Positions 49,663 to 58,691 of a stretch of DNA of 64,000 nt are shown in pieces. The position numbers and the translations under genes were made by a program. The first letter of the stretch is position 1; each line of letters begins with the position of its first letter. The notes under the pieces were generated by a model that did not search any database, was not told where the DNA came from, and was given only the letters and a program-made list of their open reading frames with translations. The stretch is from Palsa-1447 sp964414785 (GTDB lineage Bacteria > Verrucomicrobiota > Verrucomicrobiia > Opitutales > Opitutaceae): positions 107,379 through 171,378 of the forward strand of contig CAYPXZ010000002.1 in the NCBI GenBank assembly GCA_964414785.1, in the 5' to 3' direction.

Positions 49663-51249
49663 TCACGGCCTGGGCCGGAGCGAGATCACGACCCGCCGCC
49701 CCTCCGAATGGATCCGGAGGACCCGCGTCGCGGGGTCCCAGCGCATCGACCCGCCCTCGACCCGGACCGGATCCGAGGCCCCAAGCTTCAGCATTTCGTC
49801 GGACTCGGGATCGAACACCTCATACCGGATCTCCCTTGGCCCATAGGCAATCGACCGGATGACCGAGGAGGTGCGCAGGAGGTGGTCCTGGCCGTCCGGG
49901 GCCAGCTCCGGAAACGACGCCATGGCGCGCAGGTAATGCCGGACAAAGTCCCCGTACCCGTCGGTGAGCCAGTTGTCGTCCCTCGGGTACTGGTTCTTGC
50001 CGTCCTCATCGACCCAGTAGGTGGCCCAGGCGAGCCGGCGCATCGCGGCGTCCCTGTCCGCGGTGTCCCCGGTCTTCTCTGCGTAGAGCAGCTCCACTGA
50101 GGCGTGCCGCGAGGTGTGGCTGTTCCCGGGCACAGTGTACGCCGTCTGCTCATTGATGACGATGACGCCCCACTTCTCGGCCTCCTTGTTCGCGAAGGTC
50201 CGGTAGCTCCAGTCGAGGATCCCCCGCGCCTTCGCCTTCCAGTCGGGGTCCCAGCCGGGGTGCTCCAGGATGTAATAGGCCAGCGTGTCGGCGTTTATCT
50301 CCGTGTCCGAATAGTCCTTCGTGCTCACGTCCTCGAAGAAGGGCCCCCACCGGTTGTTCCGAAGCGGGTAGGCCTTGAGCCAGTCGGTCACGACCCGCGA
50401 GGTGGCCCGATAGGCGTCGACCTTCCCCACCCCCAGGGCCGCTAAGCCGTCGAAGAGCCGCAGGGCCCCCGTCCAATTGGTTGTATACGCCGCCCGGTAG
50501 ATCAAATGATCGGTGTCGTTGCGCTCCTCGGGGACCTGCCCGGTGTGGGCGTTCACGCGGAAGGGCCACGGCGAATTCGCCTTGTCGCCCGGCTTCACGT
50601 TTTGAACGAGCCTGTCGGCGATCTTCACGGCCCGGTCCAGGTAGCGCCGCTCCCCCGTCATCTTGTAGAGCATGACGAGCTCGGCCCCGAAGCTCGCCGC
50701 CTTGTCGGGCTGGAGGAAACCCAACCCAGCCCTCATGTCGCCGTCATACCTCCCCGAATGCTCCTCCATGTTGTAGGGGAAGGGCAGCCCGCCCCAGGGA
50801 TCCCCTTCCGGCGCCAGGCCATGGTCCATCCACCGGTCGGCCATGAGCCGCATGTTGTCCCTGATGGCCGGATCACCCAGATACCCGTAGAGCAGGTTCC
50901 ATGAGGAGAGCGCCATGTTGATCTGGTCTCCACCCAGTCCGCGCGGATCGTCCTCCTTCGGCTTCCAGACCTGGTGTTGCAGGTAGTAAGGGACGCCATT
51001 CGGGCAGTTTCTCATCGTGATCCAGAAATTCCAGACCCGCCTAAGGACATGGTCGTAGCCCTCCGCCGGCGTCTTCCCATACCAGGGGATGATCCTGCCC
51101 GATGCATCCGTCCTCACCTCATGGTAGCCGATGCGCTCGGATGCGCCAAGACGGGTGCCTGCGAACAAGGCCGCAGTCGCCAAGCCAAGGCGCACTGAGG
51201 ACCGCAGGGTAACGGCAATCAAATCACGGACCGGCCGGGGTGAACTCAT
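49663..51249 (-). CDS. Secreted (alpha/alpha)6-barrel-like protein of unknown activity
   Basis: A 528-residue protein with a signal-like N-terminus (SVRLGLATAALFAGTRLGAS). The long helical middle has repeated Trp/Tyr- and Asn-rich segments (WNFWITMRNCPNGVPYYLQHQVW, GGDQINMALSSWNLLYGYLG, GFLQPDKAASFGAELVMLYKMTGERRYLDRAVKIADRLV). This pattern is that of six-hairpin glycosidases, epimerases and lyases. A short beta-domain ends it. No catalytic pair is assigned. ATG 51249 is chosen over the 15-residue extension. It converges with the symporter gene, 4 bp apart, and probably acts on an oligosaccharide in the periplasm. Confidence 0.65.
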   Translation of the reverse strand: MSSPRPVRDLIAVTLRSSVRLGLATAALFAGTRLGASERIGYHEVRTDASGRIIPWYGKTPAEGYDHVLRRVWNFWITMRNCPNGVPYYLQHQVWKPKEDDPRGLGGDQINMALSSWNLLYGYLGDPAIRDNMRLMADRWMDHGLAPEGDPWGGLPFPYNMEEHSGRYDGDMRAGLGFLQPDKAASFGAELVMLYKMTGERRYLDRAVKIADRLVQNVKPGDKANSPWPFRVNAHTGQVPEERNDTDHLIYRAAYTTNWTGALRLFDGLAALGVGKVDAYRATSRVVTDWLKAYPLRNNRWGPFFEDVSTKDYSDTEINADTLAYYILEHPGWDPDWKAKARGILDWSYRTFANKEAEKWGVIVINEQTAYTVPGNSHTSRHASVELLYAEKTGDTADRDAAMRRLAWATYWVDEDGKNQYPRDDNWLTDGYGDFVRHYLRAMASFPELAPDGQDHLLRTSSVIRSIAYGPREIRYEVFDPESDEMLKLGASDPVRVEGGSMRWDPATRVLRIHSEGRRVVISLRPRP

Positions 51250-51390
51250 GGTTAATGTGGGCTGGGGCCGTTCCGGTAGTGTCACCTGCTCCATCAGATC
51301 GAAAATGCAATCCCACGTACCAATTGTCGAGGTTACCTGGGAATTCGCGATCCCGTCACCGAATAGACGTATTTCCGGCCGCTTAACGTT

Positions 51391-51422
51391 GGCGCCTTCA
51401 CTGCGATCAGATTAAAGGCGCC
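51391..51422. promoter_or_regulatory. Perfect inverted repeat upstream of the (alpha/alpha)6 gene
   Basis: Arms GGCGCCTT (51391-51398) and AAGGCGCC (51415-51422) flank a 16-nt spacer; all 8 bp pair. It lies about 140 bp upstream of the minus-strand start at 51249 and could be an operator or leader stem. Confidence 0.35.
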
Positions 51423-51491
51423 TGCCCGTCCTCGATGCTCCTCGGGTGACTCCTTCGTGCGCGATTGCCAGAAGCCGGGGATGCCTTTGAG

Positions 51492-51510
51492 CCGATAACC
51501 TAATTATCGG
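51492..51510 (-). terminator. Hairpin after the membrane-protein gene
   Basis: A perfect 7-bp stem (CCGATAA / TTATCGG) with a 5-nt loop begins 1 bp past the minus-strand stop at 51512. No U-tract follows, so it is a transcript-end or stability hairpin rather than a textbook terminator. Confidence 0.4.
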
Positions 51511-51511
51511 A

Positions 51512-52195
51512 TCAAGCTCGGCGTTCATTACCTAATAGCAAGCGTCTCCTGATCGGCATCAAACCTGCAAGAATCAGCAGGCTGCCAATGAGCATCCAGT
51601 TGTCCAGGTCCCAGAATGCCAGAAAAAGGGCTGCACCACCGGCGATAGAAAGCGGTGCCCATCTCGGCACGGATCCCGTTCCAAGCAGAGCGAGTGCCTG
51701 GCTCGCAAAGCCCACCATCGTCAGTTTTGCCAACGTCGTAGTCAGAAGGAATGCCCCCGTTGGCGTCGTCATTGCGATGAATGTTTCGGTGGCGCCATCA
51801 GCAAATCTCGCATCCACCAGGCCCAGTCCTCGATAGAACGCAGTCCACATACCAAACACGCCACCCATGTAAACGACGCCCGTCAGTGTTATCATAAGCG
51901 CTGCCGCGCTGGCCGTCGGCCGCGCTTCCCTGCCCACCGTGTAGATCGCAAGTGCGCACAGAATCAAAACCGGCAACGTGAGATACGCCAACACGTGCGC
52001 ATCGTGAATCATCGGATAGTGGTTATGCGACTGGATTAGGGCCGCCACAACTTGCTTAGGATCCGCGGGAACGTAGTGTAAGCGGAAGGACAGGAAATCA
52101 CTCCATTTGCGGAAGTGCAGGAAGAAAACCAATATGAACAGGCACGGAAATACCACCATAGAGGTTGCGAGAATTCGTCTGATTGAGGGGGTCAT
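51512..52195 (-). CDS. Membrane protein of unknown function paired with a TetR regulator
   Basis: 227 residues with about six transmembrane helices (RRILATSMVVFPCLFILVFF, VLAYLTLPVLILCALAIY, ALMITLTGVVYMGGVFGMW and later ones). A soluble loop after helix 1 has IQSHNHYPMIHDAHVLAY, with several His that could bind metal. No family is recognised. The divergent TetR gene starts 52 bp away, so the regulator probably controls this gene. Base composition is visibly lower in G+C than in genes before 51 kb. Confidence 0.7.
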   Translation of the reverse strand: MTPSIRRILATSMVVFPCLFILVFFLHFRKWSDFLSFRLHYVPADPKQVVAALIQSHNHYPMIHDAHVLAYLTLPVLILCALAIYTVGREARPTASAAALMITLTGVVYMGGVFGMWTAFYRGLGLVDARFADGATETFIAMTTPTGAFLLTTTLAKLTMVGFASQALALLGTGSVPRWAPLSIAGGAALFLAFWDLDNWMLIGSLLILAGLMPIRRRLLLGNERRA

Positions 52196-52247
52196 CACGC
52201 GAATGCTGGGGTGATGGCGAGACCCAACACAAGGCAACTTACGAACT

Positions 52248-52799
52248 ATGAAACAAGAATCGGAAAGTGTCCCGAAACGGAGCGACGCCCGTTCCCGACG
52301 CACGCACATTCGAATCGACGATGCCTTTGTGCAGCTCCTTCACGGCCGTTCCTATTCGGCCATCCGCGTGAGCGATATCGCGAGAAAGGCCCGGATAGGG
52401 CGCGCCACTTTCTACGCTCATTACAATTCCAAGGATTCCCTTCTGCACTCCCAGTTCATGCGCGTGATCGAGCCGATGATTCTTCTCCGCCCAGCTGATC
52501 GCTGCCTTTTCGACTGCACCGCGCTGTTTGCGCACGTCCTGTCTGCGCGGCGGCTGTACCGGTCGTTTGCCGGCGTACGTGTGATCCGGGATTGTCTTGA
52601 GAATCGGTTTCGCACGCTCCTTGAACAAAGCTCCCTACGTCTAACCGTACCGGTGCCGGCCGTCTCCTGCATGGTCGCCTCCTCGCTGAATAGCTTCCTC
52701 GATTGGTGGCTCGAGCACGAAGCCGACAATTCCGCTATGCGCATGCAGTCAATGTGGGGCGCGGTCGTCGGTGGTGGCCTTGGAAGCATTTGTCTCTGA
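52248..52799 (+). CDS. TetR/AcrR-family transcriptional regulator
   Basis: A 183-residue regulator. The N-terminal helix-turn-helix is YSAIRVSDIARKARIGRATFYAHYNSKDSLL, a typical TetR recognition region (residues about 35-65). The C-terminal ligand domain is unlike any named group. It diverges from the membrane-protein gene, so the 52-bp gap is the likely operator. A strong terminator follows at 52896. Confidence 0.87.
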   Translation: MKQESESVPKRSDARSRRTHIRIDDAFVQLLHGRSYSAIRVSDIARKARIGRATFYAHYNSKDSLLHSQFMRVIEPMILLRPADRCLFDCTALFAHVLSARRLYRSFAGVRVIRDCLENRFRTLLEQSSLRLTVPVPAVSCMVASSLNSFLDWWLEHEADNSAMRMQSMWGAVVGGGLGSICL

Positions 52800-52895
52800 A
52801 TGCCGCCCGCTGGAGTCACGAGATACAGGCGGTGCGCGGGAGCCGCGCCGGCGAGAATTCTTCCCTTGCCGGAGCTTTGATTTGGGAGCCACGGC

Positions 52896-52920
52896 AAGCA
52901 TCCCCAAAAGGATGCTTTTT
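52896..52920 (+). terminator. Rho-independent terminator
   Basis: An 8-bp perfect stem (AAGCATCC / GGATGCTT) with a CCAAAA loop runs into five T residues. It is about 97 bp after the TetR stop and on the plus strand. The remaining 52800-53084 interval shows no credible gene. Confidence 0.85.
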
Positions 52921-53084
52921 CGGTCGACCCGTCATCTTGCCTCAGGCTGATTCTCTGTTGCCGCACAACAACCGGCCTTGGTCGTCCATCCGCATCGTCT
53001 TGCCAGCTCTGCCACCCTGCCGGTCCATAGTGCCAACCTGAGCCGGGTGGTGAATCCTCGGCAGGATGCCTCGGAAATTGCGAA

Positions 53085-54077
53085 TCAGCCCATCCCTCGG
53101 CGCGCTCCGTCAGCGTGGATACTGGCGATGCGGGCGGCCGTAGATGCAAGCTGGGCACGAAATGCGGACGGCCCGATTACCTCCACCTCTCCTCCCAAGC
53201 GCATCAGCTCGCGGACACCGCTCTCAAAGGACTCGATGGGGACCACACATCGCACCCAGCCGGCGTGGTCCGGTTTGCGCGCCGTCTTGGCCGCCACCTC
53301 GACCACATACGGACCGAGCAATTCGAGCAGCTCCAAACCCCTCGGCGAAAGGCGCACCTCCGCGCGCTCGCGATAGACGCCCGCCTCGTAGTCCTGGGCC
53401 GCCATCTCCCAGTGGGCCGCCAAATCGAAGTCCTTGGGGCGGTCGAACGTCTCGTTGCAGAGTTCCGCGTCGGTGATCTTTGCGGCCCGGAAGGTGCGGA
53501 TGGACGTTCCGCTCCGCGCGACCAGGTACCAGACGCCTCCTTTCAGCACGAGGCCGAGCGGCGCGAGCGTCCGCAAGGGCGGACTACCGCCTCCGGAGTG
53601 GTGGTAGCGCAGCTTGAGCAGGCGGTCGCCCCAGACGCCCGCGGCGACCACCCGCAACGAAGGCAGCAGGTCCGTCCCCTTGAACCAGCCGACCGGGTCG
53701 AGGTGGAAGCGCGTGGCGATCCTCTCGGCTCCGTGCTGCAGGTTCTCCGGGAGCGCCGCCATCAGCTTGAGTCGCGCCGACGACAGGATGCCGGCCAGTC
53801 CCAGTTGTTCGGCGGGACCGGGCAGTGCGGTGAGGAAAAGCGCCTCCGCCTCGGGCTGGGTGAGACCGGTGAGTGTCGTGCGGTAGCCATCCCTCAGCCG
53901 GAAGCCGCCGCTTCGCCCCCGGTCGGCATAGACGGGAATGCCGGCCGCGCTCAGCTGATCGATGTCGCGGTGGATCGTGCGGACAGAGACCTCGAAATCC
54001 GCAGCCAGCTCGGTCGCCGTCATCCGGCCCCGGGTCTGGAGCCGCATGAGGATCGTTATGAGGCGGCTTGCCAGCAT
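53085..54077 (-). CDS. DeoR-type HTH, WYL-domain transcriptional regulator
   Basis: A 330-residue regulator. The N-terminal winged helix (MTATELAADFEVSVRTIHRDIDQLSAAGIPV) is of HTH_11 type. The WYL domain spans about 140-230 with the signature LAPLGLVLKGGVWYLVARSG, and a WCX tail (SPRGLELLELLGPYVVEV) follows. WYL domains are ligand sensors and several regulate stress or defence genes. It diverges from the DUF1579 gene; a perfect inverted repeat in the gap is a likely binding site. ATG 54077 is chosen as the first residue of the HTH region. Confidence 0.92.
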   Translation of the reverse strand: MLASRLITILMRLQTRGRMTATELAADFEVSVRTIHRDIDQLSAAGIPVYADRGRSGGFRLRDGYRTTLTGLTQPEAEALFLTALPGPAEQLGLAGILSSARLKLMAALPENLQHGAERIATRFHLDPVGWFKGTDLLPSLRVVAAGVWGDRLLKLRYHHSGGGSPPLRTLAPLGLVLKGGVWYLVARSGTSIRTFRAAKITDAELCNETFDRPKDFDLAAHWEMAAQDYEAGVYRERAEVRLSPRGLELLELLGPYVVEVAAKTARKPDHAGWVRCVVPIESFESGVRELMRLGGEVEVIGPSAFRAQLASTAARIASIHADGARRGMG

Positions 54078-54092
54078 CTTTCCGAAAAATCA

Positions 54093-54123
54093 ATTAAACA
54101 TGACATTAGATGGCATGTTTAAT
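54093..54123. promoter_or_regulatory. Perfect 10-bp inverted repeat, likely operator of the WYL regulator
   Basis: Arms ATTAAACATG (54093-54102) and CATGTTTAAT (54114-54123) are exact reverse complements with an 11-nt spacer. Their centres are 21 bp apart, two helical turns, which suits a dimer. The site lies 16 bp from the WYL gene start and 40 bp from the DUF1579 start, overlapping where both promoters must be. Confidence 0.65.
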
Positions 54124-54163
54124 CGGGCAGGATGGGCGCGCAACCTGAATCCATCCCCACCAA

Positions 54164-54745
54164 ATGAAACACTCCCGCCACATCGCCGCCGCCGGCCTGC
54201 TCCTTGCCTCGCAGGCCTCCATTGCCCCGACCCATGCCTCCGCGGAGGCCCCTCCGCCCGCTACCGCCAACCTCTCCGGCTTTCACGACTTCGACTTCCT
54301 CGTCGGGGACTGGCGCGTCCACCATTTCCGGATCAAGGAGCGCCTTGCCGGCAGCAACGAATGGTCGGAATGCGAGGGCACCTGCAGCATGCGCCCCTTA
54401 ATGGGCGGCTTGGGCAATGTGGACGACAACGTCATCAACGTGCCCGGCGAAGTCTATCGGGGCGTGGGCCTGCGCGCGTATGATTCGAAGACCGCGCAAT
54501 GGGCCATATGGTGGCTGGACGGCCGCAACCCGTTCGCCGACCTCGCTCCTCCGATGATAGGCCATTTCCATGATGGCATCGGTGTGTTCTACGGCAACGA
54601 CACGCTCCGGGGAAAACCGATCCTCGCGCGCTACATTTGGTCGCAGATCACGCCCAAATCCGCCCATTGGGAGCAGGCCTTCTCGCCCGACGGGGGCAAG
54701 ACGTGGGAAACCAACTGGAAGATGGAATTAACCCGGGTCAATTGA
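54164..54745 (+). CDS. Exported DUF1579-like protein
   Basis: A 193-residue protein with a signal peptide (HIAAAGLLLASQASIAPTHASA). The core FHDFDFLVGDWRVHHFRIKERL and later AIWWLDGRNP, GIGVFYGNDTLRGKPI, HWEQAFSPDGGKTWETNW are the DUF1579 beta-barrel pattern, a lipocalin-like fold with a family ligand not defined. It is divergent from the WYL regulator and its likely target. Confidence 0.8.
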   Translation: MKHSRHIAAAGLLLASQASIAPTHASAEAPPPATANLSGFHDFDFLVGDWRVHHFRIKERLAGSNEWSECEGTCSMRPLMGGLGNVDDNVINVPGEVYRGVGLRAYDSKTAQWAIWWLDGRNPFADLAPPMIGHFHDGIGVFYGNDTLRGKPILARYIWSQITPKSAHWEQAFSPDGGKTWETNWKMELTRVN

Positions 54746-54789
54746 CGGTCTCGCGAGCCGGGAAGCAGTTCTCCACACCCACTCATTCA

Positions 54790-55410
54790 ATGGACCACAG
54801 CCTATGGCTCTATTTCCTGCTTGTTCTCGGAATCGTGGCCCTCCCCGGAATGGACATGGCCTACATCGTCTCGAGCGCATTGGCTGGGGGCGGCCGCAGT
54901 GGGGCGTTGGCGATCGCCGGTGTCGTAGCGGGAGGAATGGTCCATGTGCTGGCGGCTGCGATCGGATTGACGGCCCTCCTGATTGCGTTTCCCCACGCGC
55001 TCAGGGTGCTGGTGCTCCTTGGGGCTGCCTACATGGCGTGGATGGGCTTTCAATTGTTTCGGGCGCGCCCGACATCCGACTCAACGGAGACCAAACCCGC
55101 GCTTCAGAGCCTCTCCGTATTCCGCTACGGCGCCATGACCTGCCTGGTGAACCCCAAGGCCTACGCCTTCATGCTGGCTGTCTTCCCGTCCTTCCTGCAC
55201 TCCGAAAGCGGATCGATTGCGCTGCGGGCAGCGGAGTTGAGCGGGCTCACCGCGGCGACCCAGATTGCCGTATATGGGTCCGTCGCACTCATCGTGCTGC
55301 GAATGCATCGGAGGTTCGCCTCAGGCCCCGCGGCCCAGGCGTGGATGCAGAGGTCGGTGGGAGCCATCATGATCGTCTCGGCAGCAATTCTGGCGCACGG
55401 ATGGCTCTGA
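54790..55410 (+). CDS. LysE/RhtB-family amino acid exporter
   Basis: A 206-residue inner-membrane protein with about six helices. The family motif PGMDMAYIVSSALAGGGRSGALAIAGVVAGG lies near the N-terminus and VNPKAYAFMLAVFP in the middle. LysE/RhtB proteins export basic or neutral amino acids. It begins 44 bp after the DUF1579 stop and may belong to the WYL-controlled unit. ATG 54790 starts the first helix; the longer frame overlaps the preceding gene. Confidence 0.88.
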   Translation: MDHSLWLYFLLVLGIVALPGMDMAYIVSSALAGGGRSGALAIAGVVAGGMVHVLAAAIGLTALLIAFPHALRVLVLLGAAYMAWMGFQLFRARPTSDSTETKPALQSLSVFRYGAMTCLVNPKAYAFMLAVFPSFLHSESGSIALRAAELSGLTAATQIAVYGSVALIVLRMHRRFASGPAAQAWMQRSVGAIMIVSAAILAHGWL

Positions 55411-55656
55411 CAGGTCCGATGCCTCACCAGGGCCATTCGCATTGGCGCGATGAAAAGGGGCGCCTCCCGTCCCAAAAGACGCTGTTTCTGAGAGATAGGT
55501 GAATCTAGCAGTTTCCAAAATCATCGGCGTCGCACAATCGCCTCACGCCACGCACCTTCCAATCGGTCATCGCCTTTCGCCGATCGGCAACCAAACTCCC
55601 GTCGGCCCCAAAGATCCTGCCAACCGGAAATCTCATAGCCGTTATCGAGAGATGCC

Positions 55657-56151
55657 ATGAACCGTCGAACCTTGTTAATGAGCGGATTGGCAGCGCTGAT
55701 CGTATGCCTTTTTGAGTTCCCGGTCGGCGCTGCAGATACGCCGGCTGCCGAGCCTGAAGGCCATGCGACCATCTACTTCTCGTCGGCTCCGTGGGACGGG
55801 GCTGCCTATGCCATCGGGATTCCGCTGAAGGCTTCGGATGACGCCGCCCAACCTAACATCCGAATCAGCATTTGGGGCTTTCCCGAATTCCCCGAGTCGA
55901 AAACCATTCGATTTTCGGGAAAGGAAGATTCTGGGGGCGGTCCCGCACGAGGCGACGGGATAGCCTACTTCCAGGCCATCCTCAACAAGTCGATGCCGAT
56001 GCGATTGGCGGGATCCATTTCGTTCAAGAGCCTGAAGTATGATACCCCTGTGTCGGGTACCTATGACTTGGCTACGGTAGACGGGAAGCGCACGTTTAAG
56101 GGCAGCTTCGTTGCCGCGTGGGGAAACAAGCCTGGGGGGATGATAAGGTGA
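55657..56151 (+). CDS. Small exported protein of unknown function
   Basis: 164 residues with a signal peptide (SGLAALIVCLFEFPVGAA). The mature part is beta-rich (HATIYFSSAPWDGAAYAIGIP, PNIRISIWGFPEFP, SISFKSLKYDTPVSGTYDLATVDGKRTFKGSF). No family is recognised. It stands alone before the large permease gene. About 246 bp upstream hold no credible gene. Confidence 0.65.
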   Translation: MNRRTLLMSGLAALIVCLFEFPVGAADTPAAEPEGHATIYFSSAPWDGAAYAIGIPLKASDDAAQPNIRISIWGFPEFPESKTIRFSGKEDSGGGPARGDGIAYFQAILNKSMPMRLAGSISFKSLKYDTPVSGTYDLATVDGKRTFKGSFVAAWGNKPGGMIR

Positions 56152-56245
56152 CTGAACCTTGCTCTCTGCGTAATGGTCTCATGCCTAACCCCCGAGCGGC
56201 CTCAGTCCTTGAATCGGGCAATACACAAAGGTTGATCCCACGGCC

Positions 56246-58642
56246 ATGAGGCTTGCACTGAGACAACTTGCCAAGAGCCCGGGCTTCACAGTCGCGGCTT
56301 TGCTGACACTTGCGTTGGGGATCGGTGTGAACACCACGGCCTTCACCGTCCTCAACCGGCTTCTGCTACAGTCGCTGCCGTACCGCGACCCGAGCCATCT
56401 CGTCCAGGTTTGGGCCTCGGTTCCGCGGGCTCTCTATGCTGGGCACGCGCCGGGAGACTTCTTCGACGAGCAGGAGCAGAACACGGTCTTTTCCGGCATG
56501 GCGGCATATATCCCGGGAATTACCCTTAGCTTTGCGGAACCGGGACAGCCGGCGGTGCGCGAGGGCGCGGTTGCAATGACCGCCAATTTCTTCGCAGTTC
56601 TTGGAGTGCAGCCGCAGCTGGGGCGCTTGCCATCGGCGGAGGAGGAAGCCCGCTTCGAGCCCGTCACCCTCCTGAGCAACGCATTCTGGCGCGAGCATTT
56701 CGCGGCGGACACGAAGGTCATCGGCCGGACGGTAAAGCTCGATGGAAAGCTTCACACCGTGATCGGGGTCATGCCTCCGGCCGTCGACGATCAGCAGCTC
56801 TTCGGTGTCCGCCCCTGCTTCTTTCCGCTCAATCCCATGCGGCTTAATCGCGAACTTCGCGGCACGGGCTGGTACACGGTTGTTGCGCGCCTGAAGCCGG
56901 GCGTAACCCACCAGCAGGCACAATCGGAAATGACCGTCATGGCTGCCCGCTTTGCCAAGGACCACCCAAAGACAAACCAGGATCGTACCTTCCGGGTAAT
57001 TAGCTTTCCTACCACTGACATGGGGGACAAAGGCGCGGAGCTCACATGGATGACCATGGCGCTCTCCGGCATCGTCCTCCTGATCGCATGCGTCAACCTG
57101 GCCAACCTGCAGCTGGTTCGGACGACCCGCCGCGCCCAGGAGATCGGGATCCGCCTCGCCCTCGGCTGCTCGAAGGCGCAGCTGATGGGCATGCTCCTTT
57201 CCGAAAGCCTGATCCTTTCGGCGGTTGGCGGGGCGCTCGGTCTACTCATAGCCTGGTGGAGCAACGCCTACGTCGCGCGGTATTTCTCGATCGACATGCC
57301 CCTCGACTTGAGGGTGATCGGATTTACCTTCGGCGCCTCATTGATGACCGGTGCCCTTTTCGGTACCGTTCCGGCGTGGCTCGCCTCCCGCGCCGACGTC
57401 AATGCATCCCTGAGGTCGGGTGGGCGCGGACAAACGTCCGACCGGTCTCGGCATTGGCTCCGTCAGGGCCTGGTGGTGGTCGAGCTCGCGATGGCCCTCA
57501 TCCTTCTTGCCGGAGCCGGCTTTTTTGTCAGCGGGATCTACCGCCTGACCCACCGCAGCCTCGGGTGGGACACGACACGCGAGGTGGTTGGCTGGATCGA
57601 GCTGGACCATGATAATTATGGTGAGCAGCTGGACCCCAGGTCGCTGGCCTTTGGCGAGCAACTGCAGGCGAAGCTGGCTGCGCTTCCCGGCGTCGAGGCG
57701 GCGGCGATGTCCCAAGATACGCCGATTGAGGGATTCCGTCCCACGGCCTTTCGAGTCGAAGGGCAGGCCGCCCCCGAGCCGGGCAAGGAACTCTATGCCG
57801 GCTTTTCGCCCATTGGCCCGGGATTCCTCAAGGTCTACGGGCTCCACCTCCTGGGGGGGCGGGAGTTCCGGGATTCCGACCGGCCCGGCTCGCCCCGGGT
57901 CGTGATTGTCAACGAGGCGATGGCGCGGAAGTGGTGGCCGGGCGAGAATCCGATCGGTAAGCGGATCTGCATGGGCGACCTTGCCAATCCGGTCTGGTCC
58001 GAGGTGGTCGGCGTGGTCCGGGACTTTGAGGGGGCCGCAGAATTCTACAACCGGTTTGGAAACAACCTGAAGTTTATGGCACCCTGGGCGCAGAATAATC
58101 ACCGGTTTATGACCTTCAATATTCGTACCTCTGGTTCATCGGAAGCCTATAAGGAGCAGGTCCGCAAAGTAATCAGCCTGCTGGTCCCTGACCTGGCAGT
58201 CGGCGGGATAGCCACGGCTGAGGAGGTGATGGCGGACGAGCTGTCCTACTTCACCTTCTTGCGGAAGATCCTGGTCCAGATCGCGGGTCTCGGTCTGCTG
58301 CTTTCGGGCGTGGGAATATACGGGGTGGTTGCGAACCTCGCTTCGGAGCGGACCAAGGAAATTGGCATTCGCATGGCGCTTGGCGCCCAGCCAGGCGCGA
58401 TCGTCTGGCTGTTTCTCAGGAACGGGCTTCGGCTAGCTCTGCTCGGCACGACCGTCGGCTTAGTTGCTGCCTTTTTCCTTGTCACAATACTGAGTCGAAT
58501 GATTCCCGCCCTTCCCGGGAAGGACCCCTGGGTGGTCTCGGGAATGGCTCTTCTCCTCGTGGCCGTTGCACTCATCGCATGCTGGTTACCGGCGCGACGG
58601 ACAACCGGAGTCAGTCCAATGATTGCGCTGAGGTCCGAATAG
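56246..58642 (+). CDS. FtsX/MacB-type ABC permease (ADOP-like), no ATPase adjacent
   Basis: A 798-residue permease made of two MacB-like halves. Each has an N-terminal helix, a periplasmic domain (MacB_PCD; the first at about 20-250, the second at about 430-660) and FtsX helices (LSGIVLLIACVNLANLQLVRTTRRAQEIGIRLALG, and QIAGLGLLLSGVGIYGVVANLASERTKEIGIRMALGAQ). The leader AKSPGFTVAALLTLALGIGVNTTAF is the ADOP (acidobacterial duplicated orphan permease) signature. ABC permeases need a separate ATPase, and none is within the window. The substrate is unknown. Confidence 0.92.
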   Translation: MRLALRQLAKSPGFTVAALLTLALGIGVNTTAFTVLNRLLLQSLPYRDPSHLVQVWASVPRALYAGHAPGDFFDEQEQNTVFSGMAAYIPGITLSFAEPGQPAVREGAVAMTANFFAVLGVQPQLGRLPSAEEEARFEPVTLLSNAFWREHFAADTKVIGRTVKLDGKLHTVIGVMPPAVDDQQLFGVRPCFFPLNPMRLNRELRGTGWYTVVARLKPGVTHQQAQSEMTVMAARFAKDHPKTNQDRTFRVISFPTTDMGDKGAELTWMTMALSGIVLLIACVNLANLQLVRTTRRAQEIGIRLALGCSKAQLMGMLLSESLILSAVGGALGLLIAWWSNAYVARYFSIDMPLDLRVIGFTFGASLMTGALFGTVPAWLASRADVNASLRSGGRGQTSDRSRHWLRQGLVVVELAMALILLAGAGFFVSGIYRLTHRSLGWDTTREVVGWIELDHDNYGEQLDPRSLAFGEQLQAKLAALPGVEAAAMSQDTPIEGFRPTAFRVEGQAAPEPGKELYAGFSPIGPGFLKVYGLHLLGGREFRDSDRPGSPRVVIVNEAMARKWWPGENPIGKRICMGDLANPVWSEVVGVVRDFEGAAEFYNRFGNNLKFMAPWAQNNHRFMTFNIRTSGSSEAYKEQVRKVISLLVPDLAVGGIATAEEVMADELSYFTFLRKILVQIAGLGLLLSGVGIYGVVANLASERTKEIGIRMALGAQPGAIVWLFLRNGLRLALLGTTVGLVAAFFLVTILSRMIPALPGKDPWVVSGMALLLVAVALIACWLPARRTTGVSPMIALRSE

Positions 58643-58654
58643 ACGGACTCTCAT

Positions 58655-58691
58655 ATATTGCAGCGCGTTGTATTTCCGAGTGCCGCAATAT
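58655..58691 (+). terminator. Imperfect hairpin after the permease gene
   Basis: Arms ATATTGCAGC (58655-58664) and GCCGCAATAT (58682-58691) pair at 9 of 10 positions around a 17-nt loop, 12 bp after the stop codon. Five T residues follow after 6 bp, so it is only a weak terminator candidate. Confidence 0.35.

Noticed and set aside
55521..55772. 83-codon minus-strand frame, possibly a gene relic
   Set aside because: Half of it is antisense to the exported 164-residue protein, and no family was recognised in the rest.
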